From the NCBI GenBank assembly GCA_025201845.1, contig MU604063.1, positions 1 to 40,195 of the forward strand: a DNA stretch of 40,195 nt, in the 5' to 3' direction. Shown here one piece after another: positions 21,383 to 29,378 of this stretch. Numbering within the stretch: position 1 is the first letter of the stretch; every line of letters starts with the position of its first letter. Source of the DNA: Martensiomyces pterosporus. Its lineage: Eukaryota > Kickxellomycota > Kickxellomycetes > Kickxellales > Kickxellaceae. The position numbers and the translations under genes were made by a program. The notes beneath the pieces were generated by a model that saw nothing but the letters and a program-made list of their open reading frames with translations, was not told the DNA's origin and searched no databases.

Positions 21383-23305
21383 ATGCTGTTTTTCTCAAGG
21401 AGACGCAACGAAGTAAAAATGCTCCCAGCAAGTAGACATGATGGTCGGCTTGTTGTTCTGGGCCTCTCGCTCATTCAGCCCGAGCCAGTGCCATCAGACG
21501 AGGAACAGCACCCGTTGAATGGCAGCCAGATCCACAGCACTACAGAGTGGTGTGGCATGCCGAGTACCAGGGATGCAGCAGTACAGGCGCCCAGTGCCAC
21601 GCTCTCCACCACCGCAGACTCTGACGCCGATGCATACACGCCAGCCTGTCTGCTCAGCCGTCGCAGGGATGCGACAGCCAAAGCAGCGACAGACTCCCTT
21701 GCCCTGGCAGCCAGCGCTACCGAGGGACGCTATAGGAGTGGATCTGGCGTCGATGTTACCGATGATCGTAAATGCGTTCACGTCTCACTATTTGATATTG
21801 AGCACGGAAATGTCAATCTCTCGCAAAAGGGTGTATCTGCTCTGCTTCCGAGGATTGCCATATACGCGCAGACCATCACATACCTGAATCTCTCGTGCAA
21901 CGCGCTGAAGTCGCTGCCGGATGAGATCGGTCACCTGTACCGGCTCAAAGAACTCGACGTCTCTGGCAACCAGCTAGAGTCCTTGCCGACGACACTTGCG
22001 TACTGCCAGCAACTCCGCTGGATTGACGCCAGCGCAAACCAACTGGTGGATCTGCCGACATCTATACGCCATATCCATTCGCTCGCTACGCTGAACTTGG
22101 CAGGCAACAGCCTCGAGGCTGTTCCTAGATGTCTGTGGAGGCTACGGAATCTCAAGAGCCTCGATCTGTCCTGCAACCTCATCAGAGTTCTCCCGGCACG
22201 CATGTTTATGCCTGGAGGTGCTGCTGCGCCGAATACGGGCACCCTCAGCATGCTGGTGCTCGATGGTTGCCCGCTTGGCTCAGGGTTCACAGACCACATC
22301 CGAAACCCATCTCTGGTCATTACTTCACGATTCAAGCACGGCGTAATCTCTGGGGAGGATGCCAACGACCGTAGTGAGCCCTGCAGGAGGCGCATCCATA
22401 CTCGCGACTGCTGTGCTACACCATCACCACAGCGCCGAGCGCTTCCCTCCCTCGTTGATACGGTGGTTTCCCGCATGGCCAACTGCGATGCTGAGTACAC
22501 CCACGAGCTGCCCGACCACTTACAGGAGCGCCTTGACAGCCTGGTGCAGTGTGATGGCTGTCACGCGCTATACCCAGCGGGATCTGGAGTGACGCGCTTG
22601 AGGCTTTTGTACCGCAACAAGACGATTTGGCCCATCGAGTACAACTTTTGTAAACCACACTGGAGCAATGAAAGGCAGCGCATTGCCTCTCTGTTTGGTC
22701 CGCGCAAGCCCGAGTGCTTGCAGCCTTACTTTGAATACAAGCGCGCTGCCCTTTCACAAACAGCATCAAAGCTGGCTCCTGTAAACAAGCTGCTCTCGCG
22801 CGAGCCCTCCTCTTCGTCACTCGTATCTCAGACCAGTATCTATTCCGGATCGCCCTCTGTCTATCGCTGCTTCACAGCACGCACCGCAGCCTGCACGGCG
22901 CACACACCATTTGCTTCTGCCAAAAGCCTCCCCTATTCGCGCTCAACTAGAAGCACCCTTGGGAGTGCCAGCTGCAGCAGCACAGCCGACTCGAGGTTCT
23001 TGTCAATTCGGCAGGGATTCCGCAAGCTGATCAGCGCAATCAGCAGTAGCAGCAGCCAGCAGCCACCGGCACGTTCGTTCCTGGCTGGCACACAGGGCAA
23101 GCCCGCTTTAGCCGCAAAGACAGGCACCAATGCTTCCGGCTATCCCGACTCTAATGCTGAAGGCGCTGACTGTCCCACATGCGTAGCCAGCACCGGGATG
23201 CTTGGCCAGGCTGCGGCCAGATACGGCAGCAGATGCCACTCAAGGGCAGCCGTATCTGTGTGGAACCACTTTGAGGACGACATCCCAGCGCTCCCCGCTC
23301 TGTAG
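21383..23305 (+). CDS. Leucine-rich repeat protein with C-terminal Cys/His motif
   Basis: 640 residues from the ATG at 21383. A second ATG at 21419 has A at -3 and may be the true start, giving 628. After a Ser/Ala-rich N-terminus, about five typical LRR units of 22-23 residues run from roughly 166 to 275 (for example LNLSCNALKSLPDEIGHLYR and LDVSGNQLESLPTTLAYCQQ). Next comes a segment with LPDHLQERLDSLVQCDGCHALY, whose CxxC pairs with NFCKPHW further on. This is reminiscent of the Cys-containing tails of some cytosolic LRR proteins. The final 200 residues are Ser-rich and disordered. Such LRR proteins usually scaffold signalling or ubiquitin-pathway partners; no specific function can be assigned. 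Confidence 0.82.
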   Translation: MLFFSRRRNEVKMLPASRHDGRLVVLGLSLIQPEPVPSDEEQHPLNGSQIHSTTEWCGMPSTRDAAVQAPSATLSTTADSDADAYTPACLLSRRRDATAKAATDSLALAASATEGRYRSGSGVDVTDDRKCVHVSLFDIEHGNVNLSQKGVSALLPRIAIYAQTITYLNLSCNALKSLPDEIGHLYRLKELDVSGNQLESLPTTLAYCQQLRWIDASANQLVDLPTSIRHIHSLATLNLAGNSLEAVPRCLWRLRNLKSLDLSCNLIRVLPARMFMPGGAAAPNTGTLSMLVLDGCPLGSGFTDHIRNPSLVITSRFKHGVISGEDANDRSEPCRRRIHTRDCCATPSPQRRALPSLVDTVVSRMANCDAEYTHELPDHLQERLDSLVQCDGCHALYPAGSGVTRLRLLYRNKTIWPIEYNFCKPHWSNERQRIASLFGPRKPECLQPYFEYKRAALSQTASKLAPVNKLLSREPSSSSLVSQTSIYSGSPSVYRCFTARTAACTAHTPFASAKSLPYSRSTRSTLGSASCSSTADSRFLSIRQGFRKLISAISSSSSQQPPARSFLAGTQGKPALAAKTGTNASGYPDSNAEGADCPTCVASTGMLGQAAARYGSRCHSRAAVSVWNHFEDDIPALPAL

Positions 23306-23450
23306 CATGCCACTTACCTGGCCCTGTATTTCACAGCTATCCATCGCTGTTGCCACATGCATACACGACTTCTTAGCCTGTACAAGAAACTTTTTTGTTT
23401 TTCATCGATAAATGCACTATCCACGCAAAATGCACATGGTGCCGCTGTTA

Positions 23451-24035
23451 TCAGCCCTTCTTGATCTTGCTCAAAAGATGGTCGATCTGGTTTGAGAGCA
23501 CAGGCTGTCCGCGCGATGTCTTTGCGTTGTGCTTCTTTCTCTGAACCTTGCGGTCGTGCTTGTACTTGCTGCGTCTCTTTTCAGTCTGCTTCATTTCCCG
23601 CTCGCGCTGCCTGCGCTCCTCTTCTCGGTGCTCCTTCTCTTGCTCGCGCTCCTTCAAGATCTTTTGGTAAGGGTTTGCCCGTGGCTGGCGCTGATGTTCC
23701 TGTGCATTGCGGCCACTGGGTTCCGCGTTTTTGCCGCTGTGAGTCTCGTTGCCGCCTTGTTCGTTGTCTGTGCTATGGTTGCTGCCAGACTTTGCTTTAC
23801 CAGAGTAACTCTTGCCCCGCTCAGACGTGGTCACCAGCCCCTTAAAGTAGTCGTTCTGGCCGGACTCGCCCTCGCGCTTGACGGTCCTGAAGAACTTTCT
23901 CTTCACATTCGACAGGTGATTCCGCTCAATCCGCTGCTTAACGATTTTTCCTTTGTAGCTGCGCTGCACCCGGGTATCTAGGCTTGAGGCGTTTGGCGCA
24001 AGCCTGCGCTCGCCCTTGTTTTCGGAATAAGCCAT
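23451..24035 (-). CDS. FYV7: FYV7-like rRNA-processing protein
   Basis: 194 residues from the ATG at 24033-24035 (MAYSENKGERR). The frame continues upstream to a TTG, with nothing targeting-like. The protein is strongly basic. A conserved-looking N-terminal block SYKGKIVKQRIERNHLSN is followed by a long Arg/Glu/Lys helix (KEREQEKEHREEERRQRE). The C-terminus RGQPVLSNQIDHLLSKIKKG matches the hallmark end of Fyv7/CCDC59 (Gly-Gln-Pro, then a short amphipathic helix). Fyv7 is a nucleolar small-subunit processome factor needed for 18S rRNA maturation. Sequence conservation is low in this family, so the call depends mainly on the C-terminal motif. Its stop lies 145 bases from that of the convergent LRR gene. 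Confidence 0.72.
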   Translation of the reverse strand: MAYSENKGERRLAPNASSLDTRVQRSYKGKIVKQRIERNHLSNVKRKFFRTVKREGESGQNDYFKGLVTTSERGKSYSGKAKSGSNHSTDNEQGGNETHSGKNAEPSGRNAQEHQRQPRANPYQKILKEREQEKEHREEERRQREREMKQTEKRRSKYKHDRKVQRKKHNAKTSRGQPVLSNQIDHLLSKIKKG

Positions 24036-24564
24036 ATGTCGATAGCTGCTGGTGTTGCCGCCGCTGCGTGGCAAAACAAATACGCGCGTATGTATGTTTT
24101 GTAGTTTTGGTGAAATGTGCGAATAAACACAGAGCAGACAGCAAGCGTGGCATGGTAAAATTTTGGCGATGTCGGTGTAGCACTCGTCTGCCTCTAGCCA
24201 CTTTGATGGGGAAAAGCCCGTGCGGCTCGACTCGGGGCATTCAGCTCGACTCGCCGGCAGCCATAGGGCGCATGTGCCGAGAAAGGCAAGAGTGATTCTG
24301 ATATTGATATTAGAGCAAGTAGAAGGGTAAATGGAGCAGGTCTCAATGCAGATGAAAGACAGAAGAAAGGGGGAAGAAAAGAACCAAAAGGGATACTTGA
24401 GATGGCGAGAAAAGGGGGTAGGGGGAGAGGGAGACGTACTTTTTCATCAAAAAAGAAGACGGCAAGGAGGGTGGAGGCGGCGTGTGGAGAGAGGGGCAGA
24501 GAAGAGATGCCTTCGCATGCTAGGCAGGCCTCGTCTGTTTGGCGTTTGTGTGCACATGCTTTTA
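24036..24564. promoter_or_regulatory. Intergenic region, septin 3' end / FYV7 promoter
   Basis: 529 bases between two minus-strand genes. The part near 24331-24480 is purine-rich on the plus strand, so the septin 3' end is pyrimidine-rich as transcribed. An AAAATTTT element lies at 24157-24164, about 125 bases upstream of the FYV7 start. Confidence 0.5.
24157..24164. promoter_or_regulatory. RRPE-like AAAATTTT upstream of FYV7
   Basis: The 8-bp palindrome AAAATTTT in the context TAAAATTTTGGCG lies about 122-129 bases upstream of the FYV7 ATG. It matches the core of the yeast ribosomal RNA processing element (bound by Stb3 in yeast). Function here is inference. Confidence 0.4.
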
Positions 24565-26300
24565 TTACTTGCGGAAGAACTTTCCGTTAGGCGAGCCCGA
24601 GTTCTGGATGGCCTCGATCTCGCTCTCCAGCTGCTTGACGAGGTTGTGCTCTTGCTCAAGATCCTTGTTGAGTCGATCGCGCTCGGCAATGAGCTTTTGC
24701 TCCCACTGGCGGAAACGGTTCTCCTCAAGCTTGACCTTTTCGGTGAAGCGCTTGCGAAGAGCCTCCTCTTCCTCGCGGAACTTCTTGTTGTCAGCCTTCC
24801 TGGGCTTTGGTTCGCCAAACTTGCGGGTCTTCATCTGAGTGGTCCGGTACTTGTCGTAGTGGACCTCCTCGGTGGTTGAGATGAGATCAAGCATGTGGGT
24901 GCGGATCAGAAGGCTGCGGAGCTTCTTAAAATCGCAGTGCTGGTCGTTCTCGACCTCAGCAACGCCCCATGGGTACTGGCGACCCTTGACGCGGCGGCCA
25001 TCCTCCGTCTTGACCTCCTGGTCGCTGCCGATGATTGCGAACGGCATGGCCGAGATGATGTCCTTGTTGCGCTGTGTCGAGTGCTCGTCCTCGCTCTCAA
25101 CTGGTGGCTGGTAGACGCGAATGTTCTGGGCATCGATGACATCCATTACGCGCTTCTTGAACTGTCTTAGGGCAGCTGGAGACAGAGTATCGGCCTTTGC
25201 GATAACGGGAATAAGGTTGACACGAGCGCCAATTGCCTTCATGGCACGCACATCAAGGGGCTTGAGACTACATTTTTTTTGTCGTCCAGAGAGTGTGCGA
25301 TGTCAGAAGTCAAAAGGTTAGCATTATGTGCCGTTGTGCGCCAAGCAGCAAAACCTCCCCCCAGTGCTTTGAATGGATGAAAAGGACAGCACTGCTCCTC
25401 AGATACCGAATGCATGGGAGCAAGTGCCACATTTGTGGCGTCCGCTAGAAACGCACAGCAGACACATCAGCAGCATCCACGCACACATGTAAACAAACAC
25501 AGCCGATGTTCCGCTGCAGCAGAACAATCCCCCAGTAGCGCAGCGATAGAGGCGCGGCATCGTGGTGCCACTTGTATTTTCTTTTGGCACACTAGGCAAG
25601 GATCAAAACACCACAGCACACAGCAATGACCACAGCACCAATGGATCTGTGTATGCGACGAGAGAGCACCCAGTACTTACGTGTGGCCGTTGGGGCGGAT
25701 GAAGTAGAGGCAGGCATGGACGCGCATGTCAACGATTCCCTTGCGAACAGGCTGCTGCTCCTGGCGGAGGTACTGCTCGTACTGGTTCTCGATGAAATCG
25801 ACAACTGGAAGCCAGCAATCGTTGTTGTCAACATAGTCGCCAAATCCGGGAGTGTCAACGACGTTGAGCTTCACACTAAACATCTTCTCCTCAAGCTCTA
25901 CAGCAAGAAAGAAGAGCATACCAAGCTTACAAGACGCAAGACGCTTTAGCAGGCAGGCAGGCAATGGGTTGGCGTTCAAACCGAGCATGCAGGCATCCCG
26001 CTCCGCGCCCATGCTTTCGGGCACTGGCTACTTACCGGCCTTGTGGATGTTGATGTCGACGGTTTTGTCGAGCTGCTTCTTGCGGCGGGTGGCATCGTCG
26101 AGGGGCTCGATAAGCTCGGTGGTCAAAAGAGTGTTGATGAATGTGGTCTTTCCTGTGCCAGACTCACCAACAACCATCAGAGAAAAGTTTGTTCCTTTCT
26201 TGGTCACAATCTTGTGGAGCTGGTTGGGCAGATTGGCAATCCCAATGCCTCCATTCGAGGTCTGGGTCTTTGCAGAGCTGTTGGCGTCAGTGGTAGACAT
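24565..26300 (-). CDS. CDC12: Septin, Cdc12 group (three exons)
   Basis: Exons, in transcript order, are 26300-26036, 25897-25681 and 25267-24565, encoding 394 residues. Junctions restore KAELEEK and GHTLKPLD, both standard septin sequence. The N-terminal [15 protein letters not shown] and the P-loop GESGTGKT at 45-52 point to the Cdc12/Spn4/AspC group. The switch motif DTPGFGD is at 103-109 and AKAD at 184-187. The septin unique element region precedes a C-terminal coiled coil at about 318-385 with clear Arg/Glu/Leu heptads. Septins assemble into hetero-octamers and filaments at the bud neck, septum or hyphal cortex. Introns are 138 and 413 bases with GTAAGT donors and TAG acceptors. The second is unusually long for this window. 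Confidence 0.95.
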
Positions 26301-28019
26301 GGCCTAATAGAACAGACGTGTGGTTGCGCTGGCTGCGAGACAGGCTACAAGGCGATAGGTGAGAGGGTAGCTAGAGAGCAACTGTGCAGGTGCAAGGAGT
26401 AAGAAAAAGATGCAGCTTGGGTTTTGCGGGTGTGTGAAGAAAGAGTGCACGCGGTCGCAATGTAATAGCAGTGGTGGTGGTGGTGGTGGTGGTGGTTTAA
26501 GAAAGGCAAGCCGAAAATAAGAGCCAGGGAAAGAGAAGGAAAAGCAGACGAGTGTTTTGAAGCACAACAAAGCGGTGCAAGGCCATTGGGCAGCAGCAAC
26601 AGCGTGAACTGCACACTCGCTACAGACAAGAGGCAGAGAACGCAGAGCGCAGACAGGCGATCGTCACCAAGGCGCGAGCGGCTCTAGCTGCCGCTGGCCT
26701 TTTCACCTATCCATTCTCCCACCAGCATGTGGAGTGCTGCTGTGGCACATGTGCGAAAATACACACAGCACAGCACTCTGCTTGCGCTCCGCTTTCCCTT
26801 GCCTGGATGCAGGACGGGCTCTGCATGGTGTGCCTTAAGGCTGTGGAAGCTGCCTCCGCCACCCTTTGGCTGTTTACGCTCAAGGGGGCTGAATGGGCAC
26901 CACAGCAAACACCAAAACAAAGGGGCATTCAAAGCCTCAGCCCGAGAAATGCGCCCTCTGGCTATTCGCCAGCCCAAAACACAACACCAAAACAGTGGCA
27001 GCAGCAGCCTCGCACCTCGGGGTTGCGAGAATAACGGGGCCGCAGATACAAGCCCCTAGGCAACGAGGGGGAGACAAGGGACAAAGCCGCAGATCACGGA
27101 TAGCGAGGAGAGCAGCTATCCTTGCGCGATAGGCGTGGTGTGCTGCCTAGCGCAGCAGCAGCTGACGCACAACATGTAAAGTCAGCAAAGATGGTGGTAT
27201 CTGACACTCAGAATGGACAAGATGCCAGCAGCAGCTCCATAGCAGATACTTACAGGTCGCAAAGGAATGTGCGGATGAAGGCGTTGGCGGGGCTTTGCTG
27301 GGTGCTAACAGAAATAGCCGGATGAGAGATGTGGGCAAAAGAGCTTCTGGGCAACTATAGCTTCAGCGAGTATCTGGCAGCAGTGTTCGGCAGCAAGAAA
27401 GAGAATATAAAATTAGGTGTGTATCATGAGAGCAGGGGATGGAGAAAGGAGGAGGGAAAGGAAGAGGCTGCTGCTACGCTGCGCTATGCCGTGCTATGCT
27501 GTGGGCGAGTGTGCAAGTCCACTCGGACTCGGGCTTTGGCTTGGATGTGGAGTAGGAGGGCGAAAGAATGAATGCCAGGCATATTCTCTGTACGGCACAA
27601 GCAGCCAGAGCAAGCACAATTAGCGCTTTGCAGCAGAAATTCTCTACTACCTGTCTCTTCCTCCCGCATGCCAGCGACCCGCGCTACTGTGTAGGAAGGA
27701 AAACAAATCGCCGCTCGCCAGCCATTTCCCGGTTGAAAACGTTGGTTCTACATTCTTTGAGTGTTGTTTATACTGAACAATCTACTACTGCTCCATTCTC
27801 CGCCCGCCCCCACAAGAAACCAAACCCCCGCCCACATCACCAATAATGCACGTCCCACCCATCCACATGCCGCCGCCATCTGCTGCCACCAACTCCATGT
27901 TGCGGATGTTGGTAGTGAGGGGAGAGCTGGGGAGAGCTGGGGTGGGTCCAAGCTCCCAGCAAGCCGGGGCGCTTGCTCCGCCTGCAGCAAGCGCAGCAGC
28001 TACTCGTGCGGCTCCAAAT
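26301..28019. other. Long gene-poor stretch between histidine phosphatase and septin
   Basis: 1719 bases, the longest stretch without a supported gene. It contains the septin promoter, a GTG-repeat at 26471-26496 and several purine-rich blocks (for example 27430-27475). Open frames on both strands are short and their translations resemble no family. I found no tRNA-like cloverleaf by eye. A non-coding RNA, a fast-evolving small gene or simply regulatory DNA remain possible. Confidence 0.5.
26471..26496 (+). repeat. GTG/GGT trinucleotide microsatellite
   Basis: About eight and a half uninterrupted GTG units, roughly 170-195 bases upstream of the septin ATG and therefore probably in its promoter or leader. 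It is a likely length-variable locus. Confidence 0.85.
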
Positions 28020-28844
28020 CTAAGCGTGCCTCATAACCAGAGCACCGCTCCCATCCATCACAAACCGGATACGCTCGTCGTCTGCATTGCGGTTTACGAG
28101 GCTAGTGGCGCTCGATATACGCGATACAACATCATCTGGCATATGCGATGTGCTGCTGACCTCTCTAGCCACACACCTATACCCAGCCAGCCCTGCTGCG
28201 GTCTTTGCCTCTCTGTGAGCCTTTGATCCCGTGTTGGAATACACGTCGATCGCATTCACCGCGGCCTTCTTTTGCTTGTACAAGGCCATGGTTGTTAGCG
28301 AGCCATCGATCATCAGCGCCATGAGGATCTGAATCAGCCGAGAGTGGATCACCACACACACGCTTTTCCTTCCCTCCGCAGCTGCCTCGTCTACAACAGC
28401 CGTGAGGCATGGCATTGCGCGCTGTGCACAGCTGGAGGGAGATTCTCCTCGCTCGCCCGGTGCGGCAAGGTCAGCAATGTGATCGATGTCCCATTTGGCA
28501 ATCAGGTCGTTGTATCCAGCCGTGACGTGCGTGCCCTCCAGGTCGCCAAACTCGAGCTCGTTCAGCGCATCGTAGCGATCAAACGGAACATCGCTGTGGT
28601 GGCGGTGAATCGCCGCCCCAGTCTCTATTGCTCGCTTCGACGTCGACGTCACCACCCAGTCAACTGCTGCGCCTTTGAATCGCAGCCCAACGTACCCTGC
28701 CTGCTTCTGCCCACGCTCGTTTAGTGGTGGGTCGATGCGCTTCCCCTGAACGCAGTTCTTCTGGTTCACCACGGTCTCGCCGTGACGAATGAGATAGAGT
28801 GTGACAAGCGGTGGTGGTGGGCTCTGGTCGGTGTTTGCTGCCAT
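28020..28844 (-). CDS. Histidine phosphatase (phosphoglycerate mutase-like)
   Basis: 274 residues, single exon, ATG at 28842-28844. The catalytic LIRHGETVVNQ motif has its phospho-accepting His at residue 21. It is followed by DPPLNERGQKQA, VVTSTSKRAIETG, and ELEFGDLEG with the likely acid/base Glu. The second catalytic His is present in VVIHSR, where most family members have a Gly after the His. This pattern fits the small-molecule branch of the family (cofactor-dependent mutase-like and fructose-2,6-bisphosphatase-like phosphatases) rather than glycolytic phosphoglycerate mutase, which would be shorter and better conserved. The last 60 residues are an extension of unknown role. The substrate cannot be stated. 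It is divergent from arginyl-tRNA synthetase. Confidence 0.85.
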   Translation of the reverse strand: MAANTDQSPPPPLVTLYLIRHGETVVNQKNCVQGKRIDPPLNERGQKQAGYVGLRFKGAAVDWVVTSTSKRAIETGAAIHRHHSDVPFDRYDALNELEFGDLEGTHVTAGYNDLIAKWDIDHIADLAAPGERGESPSSCAQRAMPCLTAVVDEAAAEGRKSVCVVIHSRLIQILMALMIDGSLTTMALYKQKKAAVNAIDVYSNTGSKAHREAKTAAGLAGYRCVAREVSSTSHMPDDVVSRISSATSLVNRNADDERIRFVMDGSGALVMRHA

Positions 28845-29093
28845 AGCTTGTTAAGGATGTTGAGGTGCACTACGCTGGGAAAGTAAATGCGCAAATGCGT
28901 ACAGACGCAATGTATGTGTTACGAATGAGGCGGCCGGACATTGGCGAGCACATTGGAGAGGAGAGCGAACAGGCGCAAAGAGCGTGTGCGAGCGCCAAGG
29001 AGATGTGCTCACAGCAGCCCCCTGTCTCTCGCGCAAGATCAAGGGCACCCGCCAGGTGGTCTGCCCAATCATTGGCTGGGATCCAGTGTGTGG

Positions 29094-29103
29094 AAAAATT
29101 TTT
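29094..29103. promoter_or_regulatory. RRPE-like AAAAATTTTT upstream of arginyl-tRNA synthetase
   Basis: A perfect 10-bp A5T5 palindrome in the context GGAAAAATTTTTGCAGCC, 276 bases upstream of the synthetase ATG and about 75 bases upstream of its TATA box. It is the best match in the window to the yeast GAAAAATTTTT growth-control element. Confidence 0.5.
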
Positions 29104-29178
29104 GCAGCCAGATGAGTCAAACCACAGAGCCCCTCCATGGCTGAGCGACGGTGCCCAAGTCCTGCTCTCTGCTCCCTC

Positions 29179-29184
29179 TATAAA
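29179..29184 (+). promoter_or_regulatory. TATA box of arginyl-tRNA synthetase gene
   Basis: TATAAA in a CT-rich setting, 195-200 bases upstream of the main ATG. If transcription starts about 30 bases downstream, the mRNA would include the whole in-frame leader that encodes the putative mitochondrial extension. Confidence 0.5.
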
Positions 29185-29276
29185 GCCCTCTCCTGCTTCA
29201 GAAACACACAAACTGGTCGTAATCGCTACATAGGCTCCGCCCTCTGCTCTATACAATCGATACTAGCAGCGCAAAA

Positions 29277-29378
29277 CTGGCCATACTATCTCGCTTGTTT
29301 GTCAGAACCCCGCACCGCTACTTCAGCACCACCAGCCCAGCACTCAAGGGTTCTCTAATCAGCACGCGCAAAGCACTA
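29277..29378 (+). other. Putative non-AUG-initiated mitochondrial presequence of arginyl-tRNA synthetase
   Basis: This 34-codon leader is in frame with the synthetase ATG and has no stop. It starts at CTG (29277-29279) in the strong context AAACTGG. A TTG at 29295-29297 is a weaker candidate. The translation contains RLFVRTPHRYFSTTSPALKG. It has several Arg and Lys, no acidic residue and many Ser and Thr, and an Arg-Tyr-Phe/Ser step resembling the mitochondrial processing peptidase site. No in-frame ATG exists upstream of 29379. In yeast GRS1 and ALA1 make mitochondrial isoforms from upstream TTG and ACG codons. The same arrangement here is inference. Confidence 0.6.

Larger units (their letters stand above)
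28845..29378. promoter_or_regulatory. Divergent promoter region, histidine phosphatase / arginyl-tRNA synthetase
   Basis: 534 bases between divergent start codons. Moving towards the synthetase: an RRPE-like AAAAATTTTT at 29094-29103, a TATAAA at 29179-29184, then a stop-free leader in frame with the synthetase from 29223. The frame is closed by TAA at 29220-29222, so any N-terminal extension must begin after that. Confidence 0.65.

Noticed and set aside
24036..24074. In-frame TTG extension of FYV7
   Set aside because: The added 13 residues are Gly/Ser-rich without targeting character, unlike the synthetase leader, and the ATG at 24035 fits the family start.
25970..25985. tRNA T-loop-like GTTCAAACC in septin intron 1
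   Set aside because: The flanking stem does not pair and no A box is present.
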